A DNA stretch of 64,000 nt from Hymenobacter arizonensis (GTDB lineage: Bacteria > Bacteroidota > Bacteroidia > Cytophagales > Hymenobacteraceae): assembly GCF_900115775.1 (NCBI RefSeq), contig NZ_FOXS01000001.1:806001-870000 (forward strand), given 5' to 3'. Shown here in pieces: positions 55,023 to 63,207 of this stretch. Position 1 is the first letter of the stretch; every line of letters starts with the position of its first letter. Both the position numbers and the translations under genes were made by a program. The notes under the pieces were generated by a model. It had not been told where the DNA came from, made no database searches, and saw only the letters and a list, made by a program, of their open reading frames with translations.

Positions 55023-56480
55023 ATGCAACTCCCATTTGTCCTGCTCACTTTCGCCCTGCTGTCGCTGTCGGCAGCCGGCCCCGATGCCGGCCCGATTTCG
55101 GCTTCCGTCCCCGCTCAGGTTGTCCCCGCGGCAGCGACCGAACGCATTCGTGCCCTGCTGGCCGATACGCTGGCGAAGGTTTCGCCATTGGCCCAGAGCC
55201 AGCAGAGCCGGATGTTTTACCGTCGTCGGGCTTACGTCCCAGCCTGGAGTGTGGCCCAACAACCGTCCCAGTCGGCTCGCGCGGCCCTGGCATTGCTCGC
55301 CCGCGCCGAAGACTTTGGGCTGCTCCCCAGCCTCTACCATGTGGGGGCGCTGCAGGCCGTGGCCGACTCGCTAACCCAGCCGCAGGCAGTGGTGCGCCAG
55401 ACGGCGCAGCTGGCCCGGTATGACGTGCTGCTCACCGATGGGCTGCTTACGTTTGCGGTGCACCTGCGTCGGGGGCGGCTGCGGGCCTTTACGCCCTCTC
55501 CGCTCGAAAAAGCCGGGGTGCCGTTTGCCCCGGCGGCCTGGCTGGCGCGCGCATTGGCGGCGCCGGACTTTGCCCAGGCCCTGTTGCAGTGCCAGCCCCA
55601 GCAGCGGGAGTACCAGCAGCTGCAGCAGGCCCTGGCCCGGTGGCGCCGGCACCCCGTGGGAGTTGATGCCGCGCAACGTAGCCGCCGGGCCCGGCAAATG
55701 GCCGTGACGCTGGAGCGCTGGCGTTGGGAGGCTATCCCCGACGCCGACTACGTGCTGGTGAACCTGCCAGCCTACCAGCTGGAAGTGGTGCGCCACGGCC
55801 GGGTGCTGCAAACGCACCGCCTGGTCATTGGCCGGCCCGCCAATCCCACGCCCACGCTCAGCAGCCGGCTCACCTCCTTCACCATCGCCCCGGAGTGGCG
55901 GGTTCCGCGCCGCATTGCCACTGGGCAGATACTGCCGTACCTGCATGCCAGTGCCCACACACCCTCCGAGCACGACTTCCTGGCCGATAACAATTACCGC
56001 CTCTTCGACGCCCACGGCCACGAGTTGCGCGGCGCGGACGTGGACTGGTCGGCCGTAACGGCGCAGAACTTTCCCTATACCATCCGCCAAAGCCCGGGCT
56101 GCGGCAATCTGCTCGGCAACGTCATTTTCCCCTTTGCCAACCCCTACGGCGTGTACCTCAACGACGGGCCCGACCCTCAGCGGTTTGAGCAGGCTTACCG
56201 GGCCCTGGGCCGCAGCTGCCTGCAGCTGCAGCACCCCGTGCAGCTGGCCACCTACCTGCTGGGCCCCGACGCTGCCCGCGCCAACTTACCTACTGAAGCC
56301 CAGTGCGAAATGGAGCCCCGGCCCCGCCACTTCTTTCTGAAGCGGCCGGTGGCACTGCACGTGCGCTACGCCACCTGCGCGGTAGTGGGTGGCCGGCTTC
56401 GCTTTTATGAAGACGTCTACGGCCAGGATAAACGGCTGAATCAGCAGCTATATGGGAGTGGAATAACCCGGGCCTTCTAA
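55023..56480 (+). CDS. L,D-transpeptidase-like (YcbB type) protein with altered active site
   Basis: This 485-residue protein has a signal peptide (MQLPFVLLTFALLSLSAAGP), a helical scaffold and a YkuD-like domain (YVLVNLPAYQLEVVRHGRVL) preceded by the peptidoglycan-binding-like region seen in YcbB/LdtD enzymes. In active enzymes the site reads YLHDTP...SHGCIRL. Here it is YLNDGP...LGRSCLQL, so the Cys remains while both His residues and the Arg are replaced. The protein is probably inactive or changed in specificity. I start at the ATG at 55023. The frame continues upstream through the PAP2 relic with no stop, which may allow read-through. Confidence 0.78.
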   Translation: MQLPFVLLTFALLSLSAAGPDAGPISASVPAQVVPAAATERIRALLADTLAKVSPLAQSQQSRMFYRRRAYVPAWSVAQQPSQSARAALALLARAEDFGLLPSLYHVGALQAVADSLTQPQAVVRQTAQLARYDVLLTDGLLTFAVHLRRGRLRAFTPSPLEKAGVPFAPAAWLARALAAPDFAQALLQCQPQQREYQQLQQALARWRRHPVGVDAAQRSRRARQMAVTLERWRWEAIPDADYVLVNLPAYQLEVVRHGRVLQTHRLVIGRPANPTPTLSSRLTSFTIAPEWRVPRRIATGQILPYLHASAHTPSEHDFLADNNYRLFDAHGHELRGADVDWSAVTAQNFPYTIRQSPGCGNLLGNVIFPFANPYGVYLNDGPDPQRFEQAYRALGRSCLQLQHPVQLATYLLGPDAARANLPTEAQCEMEPRPRHFFLKRPVALHVRYATCAVVGGRLRFYEDVYGQDKRLNQQLYGSGITRAF

Positions 56481-56515
56481 ACTCGGCCGGACTGGACCGT
56501 TCCATGAACGCATGA

Positions 56516-56812
56516 ATTAAGATAATTGCTCGGGCCGCGGGCTTGAAGTGCCTGGTGACCGTGGTGTGGTGCATCGGCCTGCAGCGTATCCAATCCAGTT
56601 TCCCGCTGTGGAAGACGCTCTCCTGCAACACGGCGCGCTACACCTTCGAGCCCCTATCGTACAAAGGCTGCATTGACATCGTCAGCATCTAGGAATCCGT
56701 GGGCCACGCCGGCATTAACACTACTCGGCACTACCTCATGTCACGCCCCGCGGAACGACACGTGGCTGCCCAGGCGGCCTTTATAGCTTTAAAGAAGCGA
56801 GATGCCAATTAG
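56516..56812 (+). pseudogene. Tyrosine recombinase relic (C-terminal catalytic part)
   Basis: After an in-frame TGA, one frame reads IKIIARAAGLKCLVTVV, then LQRIQSSFPLWKTLSCNTARYTF, an in-frame TAG at 56690-56692, then ESVGHAGINTTRHYL and KKRDAN-stop. This is the end of a Bacteroidota-type phage-like integrase: the HxxR box (here NTAR, with the His lost), the GH of the LGH motif and the catalytic Tyr in RHYL. The N-terminal half is missing. It lies 140 bases before the copy of the tRNA-Thr 3' end, where an island integrase is expected. Confidence 0.75.
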
Positions 56813-56950
56813 GCACCAATTCTCCAAGTGTGCCTGTTCCGGGGTGAAACACTGCTTAAGTTTGCCTATTCTTAGTATTCTTTTTTTAGAGGCCCTGTGT
56901 TCACGGTAATGGTTAAGCAGATTTCAGCAGTAACCTGCTGCGCTTATCTT

Positions 56951-56964
56951 CCGGCAGGAGGCTC
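56951..56964 (+). other. Proposed attR: copy of the tRNA-Thr 3' end
   Basis: CCGGCAGGAGGCTC is identical to 16987-17000 at all 14 positions. The flanks differ. It is followed by a terminator-like hairpin but no gene, as would be left behind when an island displaced the tRNA from its own terminator. Confidence 0.7.
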
Positions 56965-56975
56965 TTTAGGAATTA

Positions 56976-57026
56976 CAGACCCCAAAAGTCGCAGTGCCGG
57001 TAACGGTGGCGATTTTTTGGGGTCTG
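56976..57026 (+). terminator. Orphan hairpin, probably the original tRNA-Thr terminator
   Basis: CAGACCCCAAAAGTCGC (56976-56992) pairs with GCGATTTTTTGGGGTCTG (57009-57026), apart from a small bulge, and is followed by TTTC. No gene ends just upstream. In the island model it terminated the tRNA-Thr transcript before integration. It could also attenuate the rhtA-like gene. Confidence 0.65.
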
Positions 57027-57070
57027 TTTCGTTACGGACAATCTTTAGCCGGCCTGTGCGGGCCTCTCTT

Positions 57071-57940
57071 ATGAGCAAATTTCGCCTGGGCGCGTTGCCT
57101 CCGGTCCCGTCAGTGCTACTGGCCTCGCTGAGCGTACAGGCCGGCGCTGCCATGGCCAAGGGCTTGTTTCCAGCGGTGGGACCCACCGGGGCGGCTAGCT
57201 TACGGATTGGCTTATCCGCGGTGATGCTGCTGCTGGCGTTCCGGCCGAGAATTGCCGCAATGTCAGGCGCTCAGTGGCGGGCTGTGGTGCCGTATGGCAT
57301 GACCTTGGGTGCCATGAATGTGCTGTTTTACCTTGCCTTGGCGCGCGTTCCACTCGGGCTATGCGTCACGCTGGAGTTTGTGGGCCCGCTGCTGCTTGCG
57401 GTGAGTAGCTCACGGCGCGCGCTTGATTTTCTGTGGGTAGTGCTGGCCGCCGGGGGCATTGGCCTCATTGCTCCCTGGAATGGGCAGGGGCTGGACATGC
57501 TTGGGGCTTTGCTGGCGCTGCTGGCCGGTGCCTGCTGGGCGGGCTACATTGTGCTAGGCGGGCGCGTGTCGCAGGTGCTGCCGGGAAGTGGAGCGGTGGC
57601 TACCGGGATGGTTTTTGCTACCCTAACCGTGCTGCCGTTTACCCTAGTCGGGGGCGGGCTGAGTCAGCTCACTCCGGGCTTATTTGCATCGGGTCTGCTG
57701 TTGGCACTGTTGTCGAGCGCAATCCCGTTTAGCTTGGAGATGAACGCGCTGCGCAAGCTGCCCGGGCGCACCTTCAGCATTCTGATGAGCTTGGGGCCGG
57801 TGCTGGCAGCCTTGTGCGGGCTGCTGTTCCTGGGTGAGCACCTGTTGCCCACGCAATGGTTGGCGGTGGCATTGGTAGTTGCCGCAAGCGCTGGCGCCAC
57901 CCTAAACGCCAAGAAAGTGGCGCTGCCTGTAGAGGGCTAG
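57071..57940 (+). CDS. EamA-family exporter, RhtA-like
   Basis: This 289-residue protein has ten predicted helices in two EamA repeats. The order LGALPPVPSVLLASLSVQAG, AMAKGLFPAVGPTGAASLRI, FYLALARVPLGLCVTLEFVG and SSAIPFSLEMNALRKLP matches the threonine/homoserine exporter RhtA. It lies in the inner membrane and pumps amino acids or related compounds out by proton exchange. I use the ATG at 57071; an upstream frame from 56897 reads through the orphan terminator. This is the first intact gene outside the proposed island. Confidence 0.85.
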   Translation: MSKFRLGALPPVPSVLLASLSVQAGAAMAKGLFPAVGPTGAASLRIGLSAVMLLLAFRPRIAAMSGAQWRAVVPYGMTLGAMNVLFYLALARVPLGLCVTLEFVGPLLLAVSSSRRALDFLWVVLAAGGIGLIAPWNGQGLDMLGALLALLAGACWAGYIVLGGRVSQVLPGSGAVATGMVFATLTVLPFTLVGGGLSQLTPGLFASGLLLALLSSAIPFSLEMNALRKLPGRTFSILMSLGPVLAALCGLLFLGEHLLPTQWLAVALVVAASAGATLNAKKVALPVEG

Positions 57941-57970
57941 AGGCTACTCTTGGCTTAGCAGTAAAACTGG

Positions 57971-58783
57971 TTACTTAGGCTGCCAGGTCAGGCTCAGGCC
58001 AGTGCCGCCGGCGGGGCTCCACAGGGGCAACACGCCCACGTCGCGGCCAATGGGCTTGCGGCCCCAGCGGCTGCGGTGGGAGAGGTAGGCCAGGTGAGCC
58101 GACAGGATGCCAAAGCCGGCGCCAGCTACCACGTCGCTCTGCCAGTGCTTGTTGTTTATCATGCGGCAAACACCCACCGTGGAGGCCATGGCGTAGGCGC
58201 CCACGCCGTACCACTGGCTTTTGTCGCGAAATTCGGTGTGCACAATGGTGGCGGCTAAGAATGCTTGCGCTGTATGCCCCGAGGGGAAGGAGTTGCGGGC
58301 CGACTCATCGGGGCGTTCCAAACCGGTCAGGGTTTTCACCAGGTAAACCGATGAGAGCATAATTAGCTCACTCTTTAGCACCACTAGGCCAAGGTTCAGT
58401 CGGTCGTCACGCGAGTTGACTCCTGCCACCAGCACAGCGCCAATTTCAAGGTAAGGAGCAAACTGAAGGTAGTCGTCAATTCGGGTGCGGGTGGTGTTGA
58501 AAGTGCGCTGTACATCTGCCCGCGCGGCATAAGAGCTGTAAATACCGTGGCTGTTGATGGTGCTGGCCCCATACGTGATGAGGATGGCCGGTACAATCGA
58601 CGCACAAAACAGCTTGTTTTTGTAAAAGGGTTGGGACTCCGTTATTGGTTTAGTTGGCTTGAATTGCCAGGTTGTATCTAATACTGCAATGCTGGCGGTG
58701 TCCTGTACGCAAGCCGCTGCTGATTGAGGTCGGCCAAGCAGAGCCAACAGTATTGAAATTGAATAAAAAAAGTAATTGGACAT
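57971..58783 (-). CDS. PAP2-type membrane phosphatase
   Basis: This 270-residue protein carries all three PAP2 motifs: KTLTGLERP (KxxxxxxRP), FPSGHTAQAF (PSGH) and CRMINNKHWQSDV (SRxxxxxHxxxD type, with Cys for Ser). A signal peptide or first helix (YFFYSISILLALLG) and several membrane segments are present. It probably removes phosphate from lipid phosphates such as undecaprenyl pyrophosphate at the membrane. It converges with the RhtA-like gene, whose stop is 30 bases away. Confidence 0.88.
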   Translation of the reverse strand: MSNYFFYSISILLALLGRPQSAAACVQDTASIAVLDTTWQFKPTKPITESQPFYKNKLFCASIVPAILITYGASTINSHGIYSSYAARADVQRTFNTTRTRIDDYLQFAPYLEIGAVLVAGVNSRDDRLNLGLVVLKSELIMLSSVYLVKTLTGLERPDESARNSFPSGHTAQAFLAATIVHTEFRDKSQWYGVGAYAMASTVGVCRMINNKHWQSDVVAGAGFGILSAHLAYLSHRSRWGRKPIGRDVGVLPLWSPAGGTGLSLTWQPK

Positions 58784-58900
58784 TATGGGTGTAGTAAATA
58801 TCAGTAAGCGAAGAAAGTGAATCTTGCTCGATTTACCACATTCCTTTTTTAACTATTTTTCAAATTACACTTGATTTTTGTAAGAAGCGTAATTGTGATA

Positions 58901-58924
58901 CACAGTTTTTTTATCAAAACTGTG
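58901..58924. repeat. 9-bp inverted repeat in an AT-rich spacer
   Basis: CACAGTTTT (58901-58909) and AAAACTGTG (58916-58924) pair perfectly around six bases in the 258-base AT-rich spacer between two minus-strand genes. It could be an operator for the PAP2 gene or a terminator for the BNR gene's transcript read from the other side. I see no gene in the spacer. Confidence 0.45.
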
Positions 58925-59041
58925 ACTACAATAAAGAGTGTATGGAATTAACAATGCTTGTATGTACCTCTGTTGCTGTTCAAAAAGCAATAGCACTTTT
59001 CAGTAGCTGCAGCACGTGCTGGATTAAGGGGGGAATACTAC

Positions 59042-60418
59042 CTAATGTTCGCTGCTGCCAGTGGCTAGCCGCTGGCTTTTGTGCTTCGAAATGGCTTTTG
59101 GCTTCCACTCCAGTATGTACACTGGCTGCGCAGCCAACTGCTCCAGCGTTTCGCCGTCGCCCTGCCCCGTGCGTTGCACAAAAAGGCTAAGGATGCCGTC
59201 ACGCTGCCAGCGCTCGGGGTCGTAGCTGGGTTCCCAGCTTCCCACGGTGCCAGGAGTGAGGTCGGTTACCTGCCATTTGTTTTGGGTTAAGTCTGCGCAT
59301 TGCGCTACTGAGGCCCGGTCTCCGCGCTCGGCGTCGCGGAACAACAGGTAAAGGGTTGACCGGCCGCGCTGTTGCCTCACCAGTACCTGAGGTCTGGCTA
59401 TCGGTATTCGCTTGGTGCCTGCTCCGCTCAGGCTGAAGGGCGTGGTGCGTTGGCTGACCTGGGCTGTTTGCCACCGCTGGCCGGCTAGGTAGATGAGTTG
59501 GTACTGCGGCACCTGGGCACCGGCCGGGCGCCAGTAGGAGGCAATGTAGGGCGTGCCCGCCGCATCAGCGGTGATGGACGTTTGGTTGATTAGCTCGCTG
59601 CGCTGGGGTATGCGGCAGGCGTACTCAGCCGTTTGCATGGTAATGGGCAAGGCGTACTTTTCGCCGGTGCTTTTTTGCCAGGTGGTACCGCCGTCGAGCG
59701 AGCGGGCATAGGCCATATCGTGGTTGGAGGCCACGTCGGGCGACTCTCGCCACACCCACGACACGTGGATGGTGCCCTGGGCATCGATGCAGGCCTGCCA
59801 ATAGGCGTTGCGTTGGCCCTCGCCGTCAATCAGCACCGAGTGTAGGCGGGCCCATTGTTTGGTTTGGGGGTGGTAGCGGTTGAGCACTAGGTTGCCATTG
59901 CCAGAACTGCCGTCACGATACATAAATAGCAGGTCGCCGTTGGGGAAGCGGTGAAACTCGGGGTAGGTCACGTTTTTCTCCTGCTGACCGGTCATGGGCA
60001 ATTGGTCCGTGAGTTCTAGGGAACCCGCCTGCACGCCGCGGGCATAGCGCAAGGGGCTGCCGTGGTGGTCGAAAGCAAGGTGCACATAGCCCGCGCCGTC
60101 CACTGCCAGGCTGATGACGTTGTGTGCATCGCGCACTTTGCCTTGGTAGCGCGTACGCTGCACCTGCCAAGGGCCTGTCGGCAAGTGGCGCTTGGCCAGC
60201 ATCACGTACCCGACTGAGTCATAATACGCTGTGTATTGTTCGTTTCGGTGCGTCACCACTGAGTTTTTGCGGAATACGGCCCCGTTCACGTTGTTGCGCG
60301 CCCAACCCAGTCCTAAAGCTTCCTGCGCATGGACAGCACCAGGTATCAATGTGGCACCGCCACTGAACAGCAATACCGCCAATAGCCGCCTGCTTCTGCT
60401 TGAGTATTGCTGTTCCAT
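59042..60418 (-). CDS. BNR-4 repeat protein, possible polysaccharide lyase
   Basis: This 458-residue protein has a signal peptide (LLAVLLFSGGATLIPGAVHA) and a seven-bladed-propeller-like series of BNR repeats (GNGNLVLNRY, LDGGTTWQKSTGEKYALPIT). Early in the chain comes HLAFDHHGSPLRYARG, the His-containing motif of the BNR-4 group to which the ulvan lyases PL24 and PL25 belong. A lyase acting on rhamnose/uronic-acid polysaccharides is plausible because a GH105 enzyme, which removes the unsaturated uronic acid such lyases create, is divergently encoded at 60647. The substrate itself is not shown by the sequence. Confidence 0.72.
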   Translation of the reverse strand: MEQQYSSRSRRLLAVLLFSGGATLIPGAVHAQEALGLGWARNNVNGAVFRKNSVVTHRNEQYTAYYDSVGYVMLAKRHLPTGPWQVQRTRYQGKVRDAHNVISLAVDGAGYVHLAFDHHGSPLRYARGVQAGSLELTDQLPMTGQQEKNVTYPEFHRFPNGDLLFMYRDGSSGNGNLVLNRYHPQTKQWARLHSVLIDGEGQRNAYWQACIDAQGTIHVSWVWRESPDVASNHDMAYARSLDGGTTWQKSTGEKYALPITMQTAEYACRIPQRSELINQTSITADAAGTPYIASYWRPAGAQVPQYQLIYLAGQRWQTAQVSQRTTPFSLSGAGTKRIPIARPQVLVRQQRGRSTLYLLFRDAERGDRASVAQCADLTQNKWQVTDLTPGTVGSWEPSYDPERWQRDGILSLFVQRTGQGDGETLEQLAAQPVYILEWKPKAISKHKSQRLATGSSEH

Positions 60419-60646
60419 GAAGGACTGATTTGAATGCCTGATTCAAATGTAACGGCAAGGGTAGATGTCGCGAAAGAGTTTTCCTGTTTGCTGGCTGTGG
60501 GCATTTGGCGTTTAAAGCAAGGCTTAAAATGAATTTGGCCTTAACAGCTTAAAGCCTACTATTGCATCTTCAGCCCGCTACTTTGCCACGTAGGGTTGTG
60601 GTGTTCTGTGTGCCCCAAAGTTCTGCCTATTCCCCTTGCCTTGCTC

Positions 60647-61780
60647 ATGCCAGCACTTTCTTTTTGCCTCTTTCGTCCATTTGCGTGCGGCCTGCTGCTG
60701 GCCCTCGGCCACAGTTCAACCAGTCAGGCGCAGGTGCTAAGCGGGCCTGATAAAGCCTTTTTCAAACCCAAGTACATAAAGCAGCAACTTCTCCTTGCCA
60801 CCAAATGGCAGCTGGCGCACCCCAAGCACAAAGCCACCGACTGGACCAACGGCGCTTTCTACTCCGGGGTGTTTGCGGCCTACCAAGCCACCAAATCGCC
60901 GTGGGTCCTGGATTCGATGCTGGCCATGGGCGAACGCACCCAGTGGCGCCCGGGCCCGCGCTACGACCACGCCGACGACCTGGTTATCTGCCAGACTTAT
61001 CTCAACCTGTACCGTCTAATAAAGGACCGGCGCATGGTGGCCCCGACGCTGGCCGTGGTGGAGAAATTCCGCACCGAGCCCGGCCCGGAAGTGCAGCACA
61101 ACGGCATTGCATGGTGGTGGTGCGATGCGCTTTTCATGGGCCCGCCCGTGCTGGCAAAGCTGAGCCAGATAGAAAAACAGCCAGCCTACCTCGTGCTGAG
61201 TGACACGCTGTACCAGCAAACCTACCGGCGCTTGTATAGTCCCGAGGAGCACTTGTTTGCACGGGATGCAGCCTATTTGCCCAGCGAGTCGGGTGCGGGC
61301 AAAAAGGAGAGCAACGGGCAACGCATCTTCTGGAGCCGGGGCAACGGGTGGGTGATGGGTGGCCTCGTGCAGGTGCTCCAGGAATTGCCCAAAGACCACC
61401 CCACTCGGGAGTTCTATGTCCGGACGCTCCGGGAAATGAGTGCTCGCCTCGTACAACTGCAGCAGCCCGACGGCCTGTGGCGTTCCAGCCTGCTCGACCC
61501 GGCCGCGTATCCGGGCGGGGAAACTTCGGGCTCAGGGTTCGATACCTATGCCTTGGCCTGGGGCATCAACGCAGGCTTGCTGGACCGGGCCACCTACCTG
61601 CCCGCCGTGCAAAAAGCCTGGGTGGCCCTGAGCAAAGTGGTATCACCTGAGGGGCGCGTGGGCTGGGTGCAGCCCATTGGCGCCGACCCTCGCCGCGACT
61701 TTTCGGCCGAGAGCTGGGAGGTGTATGGCACTGGCGCCTATCTGCTGGCCGGCTCGGAAGTCCTAAAACTTAAGCGGTGA
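60647..61780 (+). CDS. GH105/GH88-like unsaturated glucuronyl hydrolase
   Basis: This 377-residue protein has a signal peptide (MPALSFCLFRPFACGLLLAL) and the (alpha/alpha)6 barrel of GH105: TDWTNGAFYSGVFAAYQAT, RYDHADDLVICQTYLNLY, IAWWWCDALFMGPP, FWSRGNGWVMGGL, SGFDTYALAWGINAG and GADPRRDFSAESWEVYGTGA. It removes the unsaturated uronic acid left by polysaccharide lyases. I use the ATG at 60647. It is divergent from the BNR-4 gene across 228 bases and probably shares regulation with it. Confidence 0.9.
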   Translation: MPALSFCLFRPFACGLLLALGHSSTSQAQVLSGPDKAFFKPKYIKQQLLLATKWQLAHPKHKATDWTNGAFYSGVFAAYQATKSPWVLDSMLAMGERTQWRPGPRYDHADDLVICQTYLNLYRLIKDRRMVAPTLAVVEKFRTEPGPEVQHNGIAWWWCDALFMGPPVLAKLSQIEKQPAYLVLSDTLYQQTYRRLYSPEEHLFARDAAYLPSESGAGKKESNGQRIFWSRGNGWVMGGLVQVLQELPKDHPTREFYVRTLREMSARLVQLQQPDGLWRSSLLDPAAYPGGETSGSGFDTYALAWGINAGLLDRATYLPAVQKAWVALSKVVSPEGRVGWVQPIGADPRRDFSAESWEVYGTGAYLLAGSEVLKLKR

Positions 61781-61811
61781 ACTCCGTTGTAACGCAGGAA
61801 AATAAGGGACT

Positions 61812-61843
61812 TTTGAAGCAAGTGCAGCGTTAGGCTACTTTTG
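61812..61843 (+). promoter_or_regulatory. Consensus Bacteroidota promoter
   Basis: TTTG (61812-61815), 20 bases, then TACTTTTG (61836-61843): both elements match the sigma-ABfr consensus. It lies 128 bases before the HD-domain gene. The hairpin at 61853-61890 comes soon after its expected start. Confidence 0.65.
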
Positions 61844-61852
61844 CACACCTAG

Positions 61853-61890
61853 GAGGCGGCCGTTACCTTGGGTAGCTGCCGCTTCTTTTT
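61853..61890 (+). terminator. Hairpin with T run between the promoter and the HD gene
   Basis: GAGGCGGC (61853-61860) pairs with GCCGCTTC (61878-61885), using one G-U pair, and a T run follows. It may terminate the GH105 transcript, but it also lies only about 10 bases after the predicted start of the 61812 promoter, so it could act as an attenuator. Confidence 0.5.
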
Positions 61891-61971
61891 GGCCAGGGCA
61901 CGCTGCTTGTATTCGCGTGCCGCTTACATCTCTGCCTACGGGCATGCCACCCATCAACACCCCTCATCACC

Positions 61972-62619
61972 GTGAATTTTATCACCGCCACCGCTCAGTT
62001 TATTGAACAGAAATTCGCCGACGAGGGCAGTGGCCACGACTGGGCTCATATTCGTCGGGTGTGGTTAATGGCCCGCCGGTTAGCCGTCGGAGCCGCCGAA
62101 GCCGATGCTGAGGTAACGGAGTTAGCCGCGTTGCTGCATGACATTGCCGACTGGAAGTTTCACGACGGTGACTACGAGGCCGGCCCCCGCGCCGCCCGCG
62201 AATGGCTCCGTAGCCTGGGCGCCGACGAAACGTTAATAGCTCGCGTGGAAACCGTTATCCGGGAAGTGTCCTTCAAGGGCTTGGGGGTGGCCACGCCGGT
62301 TACTTCTATAGAAGCTGCGTTAGTACAGGATGCCGACCGGCTAGATGCCATTGGCGCCATCGGCATTGCCCGGGCTTTCGCCTATGGTGGGCATAAGGGC
62401 CGGCCGCTGCACGACCCGGCTGTGGCGCCAGTGGCGCATGACAGCTTCGCCAGCTATCAGAAAAACGCCGCGCCTACGCTCAACCATTTCTATGAGAAGC
62501 TGCTGCACCTTAAAGACCGGCTTAACACCGAGGGAGCGCGGCAAGTAGCCGAAGAACGGCACCGTTTTATGGAAACCTACGTGGCCCGTTTCTTGGCTGA
62601 GTGGGATGGTGTGGACTAA
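61972..62619 (+). CDS. HD-domain phosphohydrolase
   Basis: This 215-residue protein has the HD metal-binding pattern: an H in GHDWAHIRRVW, the HD pair in LLHDIADWKF and a late D in VQDADRLDAIGAIGIARAFA. This is the layout of YedJ/YpgQ-type hydrolases, which cleave small phosphate compounds such as nucleotides. The start is the GTG at 61972 (NFITATAQFIEQKF). The substrate is unknown. Confidence 0.85.
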   Translation: MNFITATAQFIEQKFADEGSGHDWAHIRRVWLMARRLAVGAAEADAEVTELAALLHDIADWKFHDGDYEAGPRAAREWLRSLGADETLIARVETVIREVSFKGLGVATPVTSIEAALVQDADRLDAIGAIGIARAFAYGGHKGRPLHDPAVAPVAHDSFASYQKNAAPTLNHFYEKLLHLKDRLNTEGARQVAEERHRFMETYVARFLAEWDGVD

Positions 62620-62670
62620 AAAAGGGGAGGCCCCGGCCCCTGTAGTGGGCTCGTCGCTAGTCACACCCGT

Positions 62671-62678
62671 TACCTTTG
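62671..62678 (+). promoter_or_regulatory. -7 box immediately before a small lipoprotein gene
   Basis: TACCTTTG matches TAnnTTTG and ends only 4 bases before the ATG at 62683. The transcript would therefore have almost no 5' leader. No clear TTTG -33 element is seen. Confidence 0.55.
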
Positions 62679-62682
62679 TGCC

Positions 62683-62913
62683 ATGAAGTTGCTCCTCCGC
62701 CTGATTCCGTGTGTACTGCTGTTGGCAGTTACCAGCTGCCGCACTTGCCCCATTGAAACGTGCCATGTGCGCAAAGTGCACTTGCACAGCGGCAACAAGT
62801 ACCGAGGCCAACCGCTGTTTAAAAAGCAGAATCCATCTATCGGCGAGAAAATCAAAACGTATAACCCGAAGTCGGGCACGCACACCAACGACAAAAGCAA
62901 GTCGTTGAAGTAA
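62683..62913 (+). CDS. Small lipoprotein
   Basis: This 76-residue protein has a lipoprotein signal (LLRLIPCVLLLAVTSC) with the cysteine at residue 19, followed by two more cysteines (RTCPIETC) and a Lys-rich tail. It would be anchored in the outer or inner membrane. I do not recognise a family. A TACCTTTG box lies directly before the start, so the mRNA is predicted to be leaderless or nearly so. Confidence 0.7.
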   Translation: MKLLLRLIPCVLLLAVTSCRTCPIETCHVRKVHLHSGNKYRGQPLFKKQNPSIGEKIKTYNPKSGTHTNDKSKSLK

Positions 62914-63079
62914 GCCTTGCGGTCCGGTTACGCCACACTTATGTTGTGGTAAAGGCAGTGTGGGATTTCGCGTTTGGCGTAGGGGTGTGGCATACATAAA
63001 TATAGCTGCGCCAAGCGTCAAATAAGGCTGATTTCATGCCCCATCTTTAATGGTATAACCAGAACGGTTTCATGACCCC

Positions 63080-63116
63080 AAAAAAGGCCGCAGCGCTTGC
63101 CGTTGCGGCCTTTTTG
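63080..63116. terminator. Bidirectional terminator before gyrA
   Basis: AAAAAGGCCGCA (63081-63092) pairs perfectly with TGCGGCCTTTTT (63104-63115) around 11 bases and is flanked by A and T runs. It isolates gyrA from the small lipoprotein gene. Confidence 0.88.
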
Positions 63117-63207
63117 TTGTAACTTCGCACGCGTATAAAGAACCATTCACCCTGCGGCTAAAATCCCCCTTATTTGGGTATTTAAAAGCCGCCTATCAAC
63201 CCCCTAA

